Of a stretch of DNA of 64,000 bases, positions 54,779 through 64,000 are shown piece after piece. The notes beneath the pieces are model-generated. The model did not search any database, was not told where the DNA came from, and was given only the letters and a program-made list of their open reading frames with translations. Origin of the DNA: Chondrus crispus (taxonomy: Eukaryota > Rhodophyta > Florideophyceae > Gigartinales > Gigartinaceae); assembly GCF_000350225.1 (NCBI RefSeq), contig NW_005178992.1:370733-434732 (forward strand). The letters are read 5' to 3'. The translations under genes were made by a program, and so were the position numbers. How positions within the stretch are numbered: position 1 is the stretch's first letter; each line of letters begins with the position of its first letter.

Positions 54779-55283
54779 TTAGGAGACGGGTGCAGGTGTG
54801 CTTTTGACAGCAACAGTCCCCTCACGGAAACCGTTCTTGAAGCGGCGGGGCATGTCACGCAAGTGGCGAAGGCGACCGGTCCCGGTGGTGCGTCTCCTCT
54901 TTGACTTATTTGACCAGTTGTAGGTACGCTTCCGGGCACTAGGGTAACCGCATGACGCGCACGTCTTCTTCTGAATGTGGTACGAGCGGCGACCGCAACG
55001 CACGCAGAGCGTGTGCGTCTTGCTGGTGCGCTTTCCATAACTGGAGGTTCCCTTCGTCTGTGGAGGTTAATTCCAAAAGTAGATGGGTGCGCGGGACGCG
55101 AGGGGGAAGTGGCGGAAAGATGCGAAAACGTTAGTCTTCGCTTCGGCATCAGGGGCAAGATCGCGCTCGGTGGCGTGTCTCTTTTGCAATTACGGGACTT
55201 AGCCGCATGTGAGAAGCGACGACGGAATGAACAACCGGAATATCCCATCAGTCGGTTTCCTTGGGAACGCAGTCACTTACCAT
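54779..55283 (-). CDS. RPL37: 60S ribosomal protein eL37 (two exons)
   Basis: A zinc-binding protein of the large ribosomal subunit. Exon 1 contributes only the ATG (55281-55283), followed by the donor GTAAGT. The intron spans 55058-55280 (223 bases) and ends CCTCCACAG. Exon 2 (55057-54779) starts [18 protein letters not shown] and continues through [20 protein letters not shown] (four zinc Cys) and [17 protein letters not shown] to HGFREGT-type text. The total is 93 residues, close to the human 97. The splice is inferred because exon 2 has no ATG of its own at the conserved start. Confidence 0.93.
55058..55280 (-). other. Intron of the eL37 gene
   Basis: GTAAGT...CAG, 223 bases, directly after the start codon. 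A possible branch sequence (ATTAAC) lies about 10 bases before the acceptor. Confidence 0.85.
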
Positions 55284-55898
55284 TTCGGAGAGATCGGCGA
55301 GACTGGGTGCTCACCAGATGCAACGAGGAAAGTGGGTGAGAAAGAGTGAAGCGACGTAGGCTTCTCGGAATGGTAAATATCAAGGGCGGGTGGTGGGAAA
55401 AGGTAGTGGCGAATGAGTTGATCGCCGCGGCCGTCGGTCTGCTGGATGCGGCTTCAACCCTAAATTACTGTAAAGCGTTTACATTACAGATGGTGGTGCA
55501 AAAAGCGGTGAAATATTTTAATATATTTTGAAAGTTGCACATGTGGCGGATCAACAGGGAATGCCGCTTGTACTGAGCGATGAGCGTCATCAATGTACAG
55601 TACCAACGGTACAGCACACTCTCATAGCCAAGCAGCCGTACAGGATTTTACACCGCGTTCACCCCGATTTGAATGATATTCTTGCAAGATCAGGTCATTT
55701 GATCCCCCCCCCCGCCCCTCTTCTCCATCCGTCTCTCTTTCACATTCCCTCTTCGTCTTTCCACTCCCCCTCCACTTTGCTTCCTGAGAGGACGTGTTTT
55801 GGGCACGTGCTTTGACTGTGCATACGAGGTACGCAGAGAGCGATGCGCACTCTGACCCAAACGTGCCACCCACTTACAAGTAACACGCGGTAGTCCAT

Positions 55899-57827
55899 GT
55901 GTCCAGCTCAAAGGCAAAAAACGCCTCTCTCACCCTGCTCTTCTCCTCAATCTCCGCCATCGCGCAGGTAGACACACAGGCCACTATGGAAGGCACAACC
56001 CCATCCCCTTTCGACGCCTTCGACGCCATCCTTTCCGATGACGTTGACCACCAGCTCTCCACCTTCCTCAACACCCACGATGACCCTCGCGACGCCACAG
56101 AGCGTCTCATGGAAAGCTATGAGGGTGTCCCCGATATGATCCGTGCCCTCGTCGAGTGGTCCGATATCTACGCCGACGGCACTGCAAACCTGGAGCAGGC
56201 CGTTGAGACTGTCCTGCTAGAGCACGAGCAAACCATTATCCCGCGCCTCGACGAGGCTCTCGCTACAACGGAAAAATCTCTCCCCGTTGTCACCACTGTT
56301 ACCGAGTCCAAGAGATGGAACCCTGTCGTGTGCAGTATGGCCGCCAGGAATAAGGAGTCGACCTTGCACAACCTTCTTACAAGGGAGAGTAGGCTGTCTC
56401 AGGCAGGTATCAACCAAGAGGTGCTGCAGACACCTGCTTCATTTGTCGATGCTATCACCGAGCAGTTTACGAAGCTATTTTCACCGGATAAGCAGGTCTC
56501 TGATGACGAGTTGCTTGGCTTGTACAACCGCGTATCCGCATTGTGCACTTACGACGAGTGCAGCACTATTGTATCCTTACGCATGTTCAACAAGCTAGCC
56601 CATGATGCAGATACCCCCTTTATGCGCGGCCTTTATCGCCGAGTCGGACAGGAAGTCCGTAAGGAGGCTGTCCGCGTTATGACGGCCGCCAACATCATGT
56701 CTGAGCATATGGCCAGACAGTACGTCATCCGTCTCGCGTTCATCACAGACTGCGTCGAATCAAACGTCTCTATGCGCAAGGCTATTGTTGATGCGCTTCT
56801 AAACCTCTTCGGAGGCACAGACCGGTCGATTCGGAGACGCTTCGAAACAGAGACCAAGATTCTAAGGAGCGTTTATGGATGCCTCATAGGCGATATAGAG
56901 ATCAAGGAAGCTGACAGCGACGTGGTGGAAACAGTACAGGAGTTCCAGGGCAGTGTTGCGGACAAAGTTGTTCTGATCAGAATGCTGTGCCATGTTGAAG
57001 TTTTCGAAGACATACTGAAGGCTTTGTTTAGCCACAAGTACCGTACCTACCTTGATGGCGAACCCGACATATCGAAACGAACCTGTCTATGCATGTTGCT
57101 GGCGTATTCTGGAGTCTTTATTTGTAAAGACGACAAAGAACTGCCAACAATGTTGGAAGACGAGGTGGCAAAGGAGAAGCTTCGAAACGAAATGAAGACT
57201 ACTTTTACAGAGATCAGAAGAGTGGCAGAAGTGTGCGAGAGCCTAAAACCTGGCTGTCCTCGCTTCAAAATCCGTGGCCCACCTGTTCAGGTTCTTCTTG
57301 AAGGGACCAAGAGCCCTTTGATAGCGCGAGGAGTGTTGATGTGGGCGAAGGAAGGTCTTGAGGGAGGTTCAAACTTGCGGGAGCTGCTAGTGACCGCACC
57401 AACACATCTTGCATTCCTGGAAGCCATTGCAGAGAAACATCCAGTATTGCAAGGGGAAGTTCTTGAAATCATAAGAGAGGCATTCATGCGCGATTATCCG
57501 GAACTTGACGTCATTGAAGTGGAAAAGTTGCGCGATAAGTTTACGAAGACCATCACGGGTTTGGTGCGTATCCAAATGGCTCCGCAAATTGTCCGCATGT
57601 TTCAGGGGAGCTGGGCAAACAACAAAAGGGTGGACCTGGCCCATCTACGTCACTTTATCAACGGTTTACTACAGATTATTTCTCCTCCCTTTTCCCGGAC
57701 ATTTGCGGCAAGCGTGATGGAGCTACTGAATAATGAGCGAGTAGCATCGGCTATTCAAAGAGATCCCGTAATCGTGAAGAAGGCATTGACGTTCCGGAAA
57801 GAAGCGGAAAAGATGGGGCTTACTTGA
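55899..57827 (+). CDS. Negative elongation factor C/D (NELF-C/D, TH1)
   Basis: 642 residues, one exon. In animals NELF-C/D is part of the four-subunit complex that holds RNA polymerase II in promoter-proximal pausing. The match to the human protein runs the whole length: early ATERLMESYEGVPDMIRALVEW against the human SENYTAVAQTVNLLAEW region, and a strong C-terminal block (IARGVLMWAKEGL, THLAFLEAIAEKHPVLQ, DYPELDVIE, LRHFINGLLQIISPPF, LLNNERVASAI). Length is near the human 590. The start could also be the ATG at 55986 (MEGTTPSPF); the first 29 residues have no counterpart. It is divergent from eL37 (start codons ~620 bases apart). Confidence 0.87.
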   Translation: MSSSKAKNASLTLLFSSISAIAQVDTQATMEGTTPSPFDAFDAILSDDVDHQLSTFLNTHDDPRDATERLMESYEGVPDMIRALVEWSDIYADGTANLEQAVETVLLEHEQTIIPRLDEALATTEKSLPVVTTVTESKRWNPVVCSMAARNKESTLHNLLTRESRLSQAGINQEVLQTPASFVDAITEQFTKLFSPDKQVSDDELLGLYNRVSALCTYDECSTIVSLRMFNKLAHDADTPFMRGLYRRVGQEVRKEAVRVMTAANIMSEHMARQYVIRLAFITDCVESNVSMRKAIVDALLNLFGGTDRSIRRRFETETKILRSVYGCLIGDIEIKEADSDVVETVQEFQGSVADKVVLIRMLCHVEVFEDILKALFSHKYRTYLDGEPDISKRTCLCMLLAYSGVFICKDDKELPTMLEDEVAKEKLRNEMKTTFTEIRRVAEVCESLKPGCPRFKIRGPPVQVLLEGTKSPLIARGVLMWAKEGLEGGSNLRELLVTAPTHLAFLEAIAEKHPVLQGEVLEIIREAFMRDYPELDVIEVEKLRDKFTKTITGLVRIQMAPQIVRMFQGSWANNKRVDLAHLRHFINGLLQIISPPFSRTFAASVMELLNNERVASAIQRDPVIVKKALTFRKEAEKMGLT

Positions 57828-58311
57828 GACAATCGACCTAGTTTATTCAGTGGGTTAGGCCAGAATCCCAGGGAACTTACTTTCCTCTTTCCTGCCCGCG
57901 AAGGAGTTCTTACCCTTCCCGAAGGTGAAAAGATCCACTGAAATATGCCAAAGCCTCGAAAGCCTTCCTGTGATGAAAGATTGAAGATCTAAGTGGAAAG
58001 GATGCAAAGTTTATGTGTGATGCAGAGCTGAAGTTCTGGAAGTGTTCATAGCTTTGGGAAAAGGGCAGTTCCCTCAAGTCGTGTGCTAACAAGACAAGGT
58101 TTGTAAAACGCAATGTAAAGCCGCAGCGACGAATTTGTTGATTCGCTTCTTCATGACGTGGATTCTGTTCCGCATTATTCGACCCGCAGTCATGTATCTG
58201 TTGCCAGCTAGATCACCCTGCTGCACGTGAAATGTGCTGCCAAGAATAAGCGAGCAGAATGTACTCTATGTGTAAAAGCTGTGCCACTTTCGAACGGATG
58301 TCACATATTTG

Positions 58312-59904
58312 TTAAGCAACACATGTGGATTCCTGCGAGGGATCAAAGAGCTCGGAGGTCTGTTTGGAAGAGGGCTGCTGGGCAGCAGATTGCAGCCTAG
58401 AGGATCTGTTGTGGGTGGGAATATTAGGGTCTGGAAGATCCGCTCCCTTCTCCAGTAAAGCAACAATATGCTCAGCAAGAACCTTACCGCACCGGGAGGC
58501 GTACTCATCAGAATTCTTGACAAGGCTCCATCCATTGACGTCAATGACAAAGCGCTTATCGCCCGGCCCGCGAAGTAAGTCAAAGCCCAGGACAAACTGG
58601 TCAAAGGCCGTGGTGGCCTTGCGGCAGATTTCGAGCTCTCTACCAGAAAGAACGACGGGCACACGTACCTCGCGGCCTGTTGGATCGCGATCGACAACGC
58701 CGTCAATGTGGGGGGCCTTGCGGGATTGGGCGTAGAAAAAGTCGCCGACGGCATACACTTTGACGTCTGCGCATTCTGCAGGTTGGTAGAATTCTTCGTA
58801 GACGTAACTGCCTGTTGTACGCACCTTCTTTTCGCTGGGATCTAGACGGGAACTCTCGTTTTTCGTCTTGCGAAATAGCTGGCGAACGCCGCCTCCCTTG
58901 TAGTAGATGTACACGTCTGATGGGGAAGGGGAACGGAAGGGACGGTGTTTAACCCGGGCCGGGAGCGCACGATAGAGACCAAGAGTTGGGTAAAGGAAGG
59001 CCGCATAGGACCGGATTTTAAGAAAAAAGGAAAAAAGGAAAACGCAGAAAACGCAGAAAACGCAGAAAAGAAAAAAAAAACGCACACAAAATTTGAGAGT
59101 CAGCGACATCGAAACAGGATGAAGAAATGGACGGCTAAAGGGTGGCACACAAACATGCGCATGCGAGAAGACATTCGCTTTATGCGTATTCGCAAAGCCA
59201 CTATAAAAAGGGAAACGCAGCAGAAGATACATACTGTGATCCTCGGGGTTGACGGGCTTCTCTACAAAAGGCTTACTGATGGCAAACTCTTTCTTTCTCT
59301 TGATGTTCTTTACGACAAGGGTGTCCCCATTCTCGCCCCGCTGCTCAACGACATCGCCATCGTCGCGGTCCACAAAGACAGCGTCAGGGGTGGGAACACC
59401 AGCTTGATCCAGCAAATTTCGAATCTGCCTCCTGTCCATCATGTGTGGCTGCATGTGCAGGTTGTTCACCAAGACCGGTCGGCGCAAGTCACAGTAGGCC
59501 AGGACCTTGTCAAGTGGGAACGGGGGAGAGTACATAGTCAACAAAACGTGAACAACTGGCCAGTCTGACACATGATGTGCTTCCATTTCGTACTCGTCCA
59601 ACAGGACTATTGTGAAGGTCGGGTTGCATACCCTGAGCGAATTGACAATTCCACGCATGGGCCGACTGTAGAGCTTCCTGTGCACACCGGCGATGCCGAT
59701 GACAATTGATGGAGCTGATGCCATGGCTTTGCGTAGAGGGCTTTGCGTAGAGGGCTTTGCGTAGACGGTTTGTTTCGATGCGAAGGTTTGTTGACGAGCG
59801 ATAGTGGACGTGGACGTGGCAATGGGATGGAGGCGGTGCAACTCCTCCAAAAGTGCAGTGAAGCGGTTATTCAGGGGGTAATTCAGGATGGACTGCGTCG
59901 CCAA
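58312..59904 (-). CDS. PPIP5K/Vip1-type inositol pyrophosphate kinase, kinase domain only
   Basis: Vip1/PPIP5K adds a pyrophosphate to inositol hexakisphosphate. Exon 1 (59904-59235) holds a variable N-terminus, IVIGIAGVHRKLYSRPM, FPLDKVLAYCDLRRPVLVNN and MMDRRQIRNLLDQ, then FVEKPVNPEDH. Exon 2 (58916-58312) continues VYIYYKGGGVRQLFRK, RTTGSYVYEEF, DVKVYAVG and VLGFDLLRG to VIDVNGWSLVKNS, covering the whole ATP-grasp domain. Removing the intron restores the family text EDHNVYIYY. The mature protein is about 424 residues. The histidine-acid-phosphatase domain of animal, plant and fungal enzymes is absent; the protein stops soon after the kinase. Confidence 0.88.
   Translation of the reverse strand: MATQSILNYPLNNRFTALLEELHRLHPIATSTSTIARQQTFASKQTVYAKPSTQSPLRKAMASAPSIVIGIAGVHRKLYSRPMRGIVNSLRVCNPTFTIVLLDEYEMEAHHVSDWPVVHVLLTMYSPPFPLDKVLAYCDLRRPVLVNNLHMQPHMMDRRQIRNLLDQAGVPTPDAVFVDRDDGDVVEQRGENGDTLVVKNIKRKKEFAISKPFVEKPVNPEDHSMYLLLRFPFYSGFANTHKANVFSHAHVCVPPFSRPFLHPVSMSLTLKFCVRFFFLFCVFCVFCVFLFSFFLKIRSYAAFLYPTLGLYRALPARVKHRPFRSPSPSDVYIYYKGGGVRQLFRKTKNESSRLDPSEKKVRTTGSYVYEEFYQPAECADVKVYAVGDFFYAQSRKAPHIDGVVDRDPTGREVRVPVVLSGRELEICRKATTAFDQFVLGFDLLRGPGDKRFVIDVNGWSLVKNSDEYASRCGKVLAEHIVALLEKGADLPDPNIPTHNRSSRLQSAAQQPSSKQTSELFDPSQESTCVA
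58917..59234 (-). other. Intron of the Vip1-type gene, frame-neutral
   Basis: GTATGT...CAG, 318 bases, a multiple of three without an in-frame stop, so unspliced RNA would still be translated with a 106-residue hydrophobic, Phe-rich insert in the ATP-grasp domain. It contains a short tandem repeat of AACGCAGAA (about 59040-59070). Confidence 0.85.
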
Positions 59905-60685
59905 CAGTCAATGCAAGTGAGGTGGCTGTAGGCGACGGTGTTAAGAGTTGGTTCTCTGGGCGGGGTAAGGGAGTGAGCACCAAAGAAGGGCGGGGTGAAA
60001 CGAAGGGGGATGCTTATATGTAAGCGTATGAAAGTGATTTGACAAGGACATGCAATGTACTGTAGGTAGGCAGGCAGTACAGTAAACTTTACGTACAGCA
60101 CAGCACTCGATGGGCAGCGGTGAGGAAAGATGGAGGGAAGAGAGTGTGGCCCAGAGGGGCGTGTGAGGTGTTGACACCTCACGTTGACATCAACGTGTGT
60201 TTGGGGCCTTGCTGTTCGTTTTTACTGTTTTTTTCTCGCCCTCTCTGCTTCAATTGGATCGCTTCTCAACAAAATCAGACTGATTTTCCAGGAAAATCAC
60301 TTCCAGTGTTTCCACTCGTGTTTGACTTAAAACCTTATACTGTAGCCTACGAGGCGAGCCTCAAGGAATCCCATCAACCCCAGTGATAAAAGGTTAGCTG
60401 CCCAAATTACCTCCCGTTCACGTCCCAGACGCGACGCCAGTTCAACAACCAACGGGTACTCAAAAGTTCTCTATCTGTTCTGCTATCACAAGGCCGTCCA
60501 CGGCTACACGACTCCAGCATCCGGTGTGGTATATGGACCTAGGTCCATCCCTAGTCTGGTTCATGGTACTTCAGCACCCTCTTGGCGATATCCTCCACCC
60601 CGCGCGTCCTGCCGATAGATGCAGACTTAATCCCTCCGTCTGCCAAAGATTGTGGTCGGCTTCTACCATTCTGATTCTATATCCT
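59905..60685. other. Intergenic stretch, no gene seen
   Basis: No recognisable coding text on either strand. A short minus-strand block at about 60.56-60.68 kb (LADGGIKSASIGRTRGVEDI) lies just downstream of the 669-residue gene in another frame and has no start. Confidence 0.4.
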
Positions 60686-62695
60686 TCATTGCCCCCCTAT
60701 CAATACATCTGACCTGTCCAGCCTGTTCCCTTCCAATCTGAGAGCAGAGCGCACGTCTTTAAATACTATATCACACGCTTTCCAGCCAGGTCCTCTTGCA
60801 GTCTCCGCCAACTTGTAGCATTTATCGCTCACGGGATCGCACACTATACCATCGCCCCGCCAATATTCTCTGTCCGGTGTAACCTCCGTATACATATCCA
60901 GCCCCTGGGTGCTCAGCCCCTTATCGTACACAACAAAGAACCCGGAACTTGGCGATTTTCTCTCTGCCCGCATTAGCCTTACGAGGCACGCATGCGTTGA
61001 GTCCTTGTGCGGAATGGCGCCCAGCCTATTCAACCACATCATAAATGCCCGCTCAGCCACATGGCGGTTAGAACAGCCGTTGAAGATAACCTCGAAAGCG
61101 CTGGAAAATTGGATCCTTCCTGTATAGTCCTTCCACAGAGGGAGGATCCGGGCCTTGGCCAGCGATCGCCAGGAACGTATCGCGTTTCTGAAGTCAGTTC
61201 TAAGCTCCTTTAGTAGCAGGTCAGTCCCCGAGTCGTCTAGCTTCACGCCTCCTCCTGAAGGGACTATGTGCGATAGTAAGATGCTGTCGACCAATTCAGG
61301 TTTTGACGCCACTATCCCCTCACCTGGGATTGGGTCTGCAACTAAATCTTCTCCATTCATAGCGTTGCAGCTCATGTACAGCACATTACTAGAAGGGACG
61401 TAGATGAAGCTCTCCCCCTCTGTGTCTATATGGTATGACACCTTCCTCTTGCTGAAATATTTGGAGTAGACCTGTGGAGCCGAACAGCCCAGCAAGGTCC
61501 TCATTGCCGATATTAACCGCACCTCTGCTGCTTCCAAGCGAGTGCATTTTTGTGACCTCTGGAGTGTGCCCACCAATACTCGCATAAGTCTGGCCGGGCC
61601 ATCTTCTCCAATCCCACTAATTATCCTGTTAAGTAGTCCGCGGACTGAGTAGCCTATGACGTGCCTCTCATCGTCTGCTTCCGAGAGCTCGTGTCTTCTA
61701 GACTTCAATACGTTGCCAGGTCCTACGGGCACCAATCTCTTACGTAAGATGTCAGCGTCGCGATCCGCCCTCGACATAGTCACTCGTTGCGTTAGACTGC
61801 AATCAAACATCGCCGAGGACCTGATGGCTCGCTCGGCCTCAGTTACTGACCAATGGAGCTCCCTGTAAAAGAACGCCCACTCCTGCCCGCTTATCGGCGA
61901 GAACACGTTGTCCAGGTCATCCTCCGGGGCGACCGCCATGACGTTGACCGTGATGTATCTCGCCCGGATAAATGCATCCCACTCGACCTTTGAGCTAGCA
62001 CACCTGATTGCGGCCGCTTCGAGCAGGTCTTGGTTCGGGGTTCTCCATTGAGTTCGTGGTCCAATTAACTTCTCGAAGTCGTCGTCCCGGCAATATACTT
62101 GTAAGCTCCCGGCGTGGTACCGGACGGCACAACCCCCGCTTAACTTAATTGCAAACTTCCCGTCCGAATAGCTAAACCTCCCATTGACCGTGTGCTTTGA
62201 ATTGAAGTCTCCGTCGTACGTGATCCATTGTCCTTTGGGGATCGTGGACTCCAGATCGAGATATCCCAGGTCGTCGATACTGCCGCTCGGGAATACCTCT
62301 TCATACGTCAAGTTCGCCGGCGCTTGGTGTACGGCCGCGATGACGTTTCCGAGATGGGCTCTCCGCTTGGCCGTTCCAGGGAACGTTGCCACACCCATCA
62401 TGTAGGCAAGCTGTACGTCGTAGAGCGCGCTTAGAACGCCAGCAGCACTCAGGCTGTCTTCTTCGACTCCACCTGCCAGCTGCTTCCAGATGGCGTCTGG
62501 TATCCCTTGATATTCTAGGGCCCACACGATAATGGCGTCCTCTCGCGCAGCATTGCGGATCCACTCTAATATAGTCATGTTCTCTACCTTTGCCTTCATC
62601 GATTTAATTGCCAGGGCTCCTGCCTTGCTCACCTTCACCAGTTCTCTAGCGGAACCGATCAAGTCGATGTCTAGATTCACTGTTACTAGACTCAT
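60686..62695 (-). CDS. 669-residue protein of unknown family
   Basis: A long, uninterrupted frame with balanced amino-acid composition, no signal peptide and no clear membrane segment, so very probably coding. It begins MSLVTVNLDIDLIGSARELV and includes a folded-looking middle (KHTVNGRFSYSDGKFAIKLS) and a C-terminal part rich in Arg and Asp. I find no catalytic motif and no repeat. Length, single-ORF structure, lack of introns and the absence of any match among host families I know leave an integrated dsRNA-virus (totivirus-like) coat-protein gene as one possibility, at low confidence; a host orphan is the alternative. A 57-codon open stretch without ATG (62747-62920) and a short block downstream flank it in other frames. 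Confidence 0.6.
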   Translation of the reverse strand: MSLVTVNLDIDLIGSARELVKVSKAGALAIKSMKAKVENMTILEWIRNAAREDAIIVWALEYQGIPDAIWKQLAGGVEEDSLSAAGVLSALYDVQLAYMMGVATFPGTAKRRAHLGNVIAAVHQAPANLTYEEVFPSGSIDDLGYLDLESTIPKGQWITYDGDFNSKHTVNGRFSYSDGKFAIKLSGGCAVRYHAGSLQVYCRDDDFEKLIGPRTQWRTPNQDLLEAAAIRCASSKVEWDAFIRARYITVNVMAVAPEDDLDNVFSPISGQEWAFFYRELHWSVTEAERAIRSSAMFDCSLTQRVTMSRADRDADILRKRLVPVGPGNVLKSRRHELSEADDERHVIGYSVRGLLNRIISGIGEDGPARLMRVLVGTLQRSQKCTRLEAAEVRLISAMRTLLGCSAPQVYSKYFSKRKVSYHIDTEGESFIYVPSSNVLYMSCNAMNGEDLVADPIPGEGIVASKPELVDSILLSHIVPSGGGVKLDDSGTDLLLKELRTDFRNAIRSWRSLAKARILPLWKDYTGRIQFSSAFEVIFNGCSNRHVAERAFMMWLNRLGAIPHKDSTHACLVRLMRAERKSPSSGFFVVYDKGLSTQGLDMYTEVTPDREYWRGDGIVCDPVSDKCYKLAETARGPGWKACDIVFKDVRSALRLEGNRLDRSDVLIGGQ

Positions 62696-62746
62696 GTTGG
62701 CGTTAAGCTTCTTGAGGGCAACTATGTTGATGTCCTGGGGGATTAG

Positions 62747-62920
62747 CTACCCAGGCTTTCTTTCGACAGGTAGCGCGTCGGGTCTCTCCGAGGGCGCTCC
62801 GGTAAACAACTCCTCATGCACCTCTTGGATGTCGCCCGCGTTGATGTGCTTACACTTATAGTTGTCTTCTTGTGCTTCCGTAGGTGCCAGAGGAGACCTA
62901 TGAGTGCGTCGATTGAAAAT
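62747..62920 (-). other. Short open stretch upstream of the 669-residue gene
   Basis: 57 codons without ATG on the minus strand with protein-like text (DNYKCKHINAGDIQEVHEEL), ending in TAG at 62747-62749, 51 bases before the ATG of the large frame. It may be an upstream exon, the end of another frame, or chance. Confidence 0.25.
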
Positions 62921-64000
62921 CTAACTCTTCGTTGTCCGGTAGCTTCCGCGCTCTCGTACTGATTTATTTACTCTTGCGACCTAGCTGGCGGTCACTGTTG
63001 ACGATGGGCCTCTTCTTAATAATGTCCAAAACCCGGGGCTTATTGGTGTGCTTATACCTAAAATTTTCTTCCCATACTTCAGTGATGAACCAATAAAATA
63101 TGAAGAACTCGGCTGATGTTGTTATCGCTTTGTCGTGTGGTGCGCTTTGTATGCGACTACACGACTAAAGTTTACACATACAGTGCAACCTCCCAATAAG
63201 AGTGCCGTTCGTATAGGACAACAATGGAAGACTCATGACATCACAAGTCGCAAATTGATTCGTGCTTTTTTGCGACGCACGCCAACACGGCGTTTTGTGT
63301 CGTATCAAACGCAAGATTGGCCCCCAGGCACCACCCTTTGGGAGCAGCACCTGAACATGTAACAAATCACAAATTTGCACAGCACATCATCGCAGCCACT
63401 CCAATTCTAGAATTGAATTTCCCCAGCGGTTTCATGCTGTACAGATCGCACCCGAGAAACTCTAATCCACTAAGCCGCAGACCACTCTACATCGAGCAAG
63501 GATCTGTCCGTCTCCATCTCAACGCTGTTTTTTCCGCAGTCATGTTGGAAATCTTCGTATCAAAAGCCGCCATGGTAGTCTTCCAGAACAGTATTTCAGG
63601 AGACCAGTGGAGGTACAATGGCACGTGTACTATTTTGCTACTTCCGCAGACCTCCAACATCCATGCAGTAACCTCTTTTGTTACAAAGAGGTATACAGTG
63701 GACCACACCCAATAGTGCTACCCCGTGACAAGGGCTTCCAATTGGCACTATTGGGAGGGTAGCACTATACCATATTGCACTTAAAGAAGACATTGGCTTC
63801 CCCTATTGGGTACGAAGGAGTCATTTAAGATTGATTGCCTTTCTCCCGCGCGCGCTCTTTCAATCCTACATTGATTGAAAACACGTTTCGCCTTGCCGGC
63901 CATAGTTGGTTTGTTGGAAGGGAGAGCTCAAAACATTGGTAGGGGGTGTCGGAATGAAGACATTCGATGTTCCAGACAGGCAGCTTGGCGACAAATGGTG
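62921..64000. other. Terminal stretch without a supported gene
   Basis: A plus-strand frame of 132 residues (63317-63715) has no recognised domain. The stretch contains two small hairpins (see 63671-63768). I see no RNA gene. Confidence 0.4.
63671..63768. repeat. Two small inverted repeats
   Basis: ACCTCTTTTGTTACAAAGAG forms a short stem (63671-63692). CCCAATAGTGC at 63708-63718 pairs with GCACTATTGGG at 63745-63755, and a second inverted copy of ATAGTGCTACCC follows at about 63756-63768. They could form alternative stems, or be the end of a mobile element that continues beyond the window. Confidence 0.55.

Noticed and set aside
54706-55248. 180-residue minus-strand frame at the eL37 locus
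   Set aside because: Out-of-frame shadow; the eL37 text is in the other frame and needs the short first exon.
58945-59568. 207-residue plus-strand frame
   Set aside because: Antisense to the Vip1-type gene and its intron; Lys-rich because of the AACGCAGAA repeat.

Overview
The window is nuclear DNA of a photosynthetic eukaryote. The evidence is ribosomal protein eL37 with a GT-AG intron directly after its ATG, an RNase P/MRP protein, NELF-C/D, a PPIP5K/Vip1 kinase with a phase-breaking intron, a plastid ATP synthase assembly protein of the CGL160/AtpI type, and another plastid-type membrane protein. Short intergenic distances, few introns and abundant Copia elements suit a red alga, but that is inference; NELF argues against land plants.

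Layout. 0-4.5 kb: a tRNase Z gene that has lost its middle and has a piggyBac-like transposon in its 3' end, converging on an unrecognised partial gene at the window edge. 4.6-45.5 kb: a tandem array of a 7.17-kb unit. Each full unit carries a minus-strand gene for a ~644-residue, three-pass membrane protein, a plus-strand gene for a 220-residue secreted protein, a fossil LTR and a GC-rich tail. There are two full units (17994-35302 with two Copia insertions, and 35303-42475 uninterrupted) and partial units on both sides (4.64-6.04, 6.04-9.7 and 42.48-45.5 kb). A decayed Tnp2-type transposase and a Copia element lie between the first and second membrane-protein copies. 45.7-48.7 kb: a Tc1/mariner element and a palindrome-ended repeat. 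48.7-52.2 kb: mostly featureless, with a decayed APH-fold kinase. 52.2-60 kb: a compact block of host housekeeping genes. 60.7-62.7 kb: a 669-residue open frame I cannot identify. The last 1.3 kb holds only small inverted repeats.

The strongest candidate for something new is the array. The two full units are almost identical in their flanks and in the secreted-protein gene, yet the membrane-protein copies differ in clustered, mostly amino-acid-changing patches of one predicted extracellular domain, and one copy is a mosaic whose junction carries a frameshift. This looks like a locus that diversifies a surface protein by paralogue recombination. The retroelements give a relative clock: paralogous empty sites show that two Copia elements landed after the duplication, while an older fossil LTR is present in both units. 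The housekeeping genes show no special joint function.
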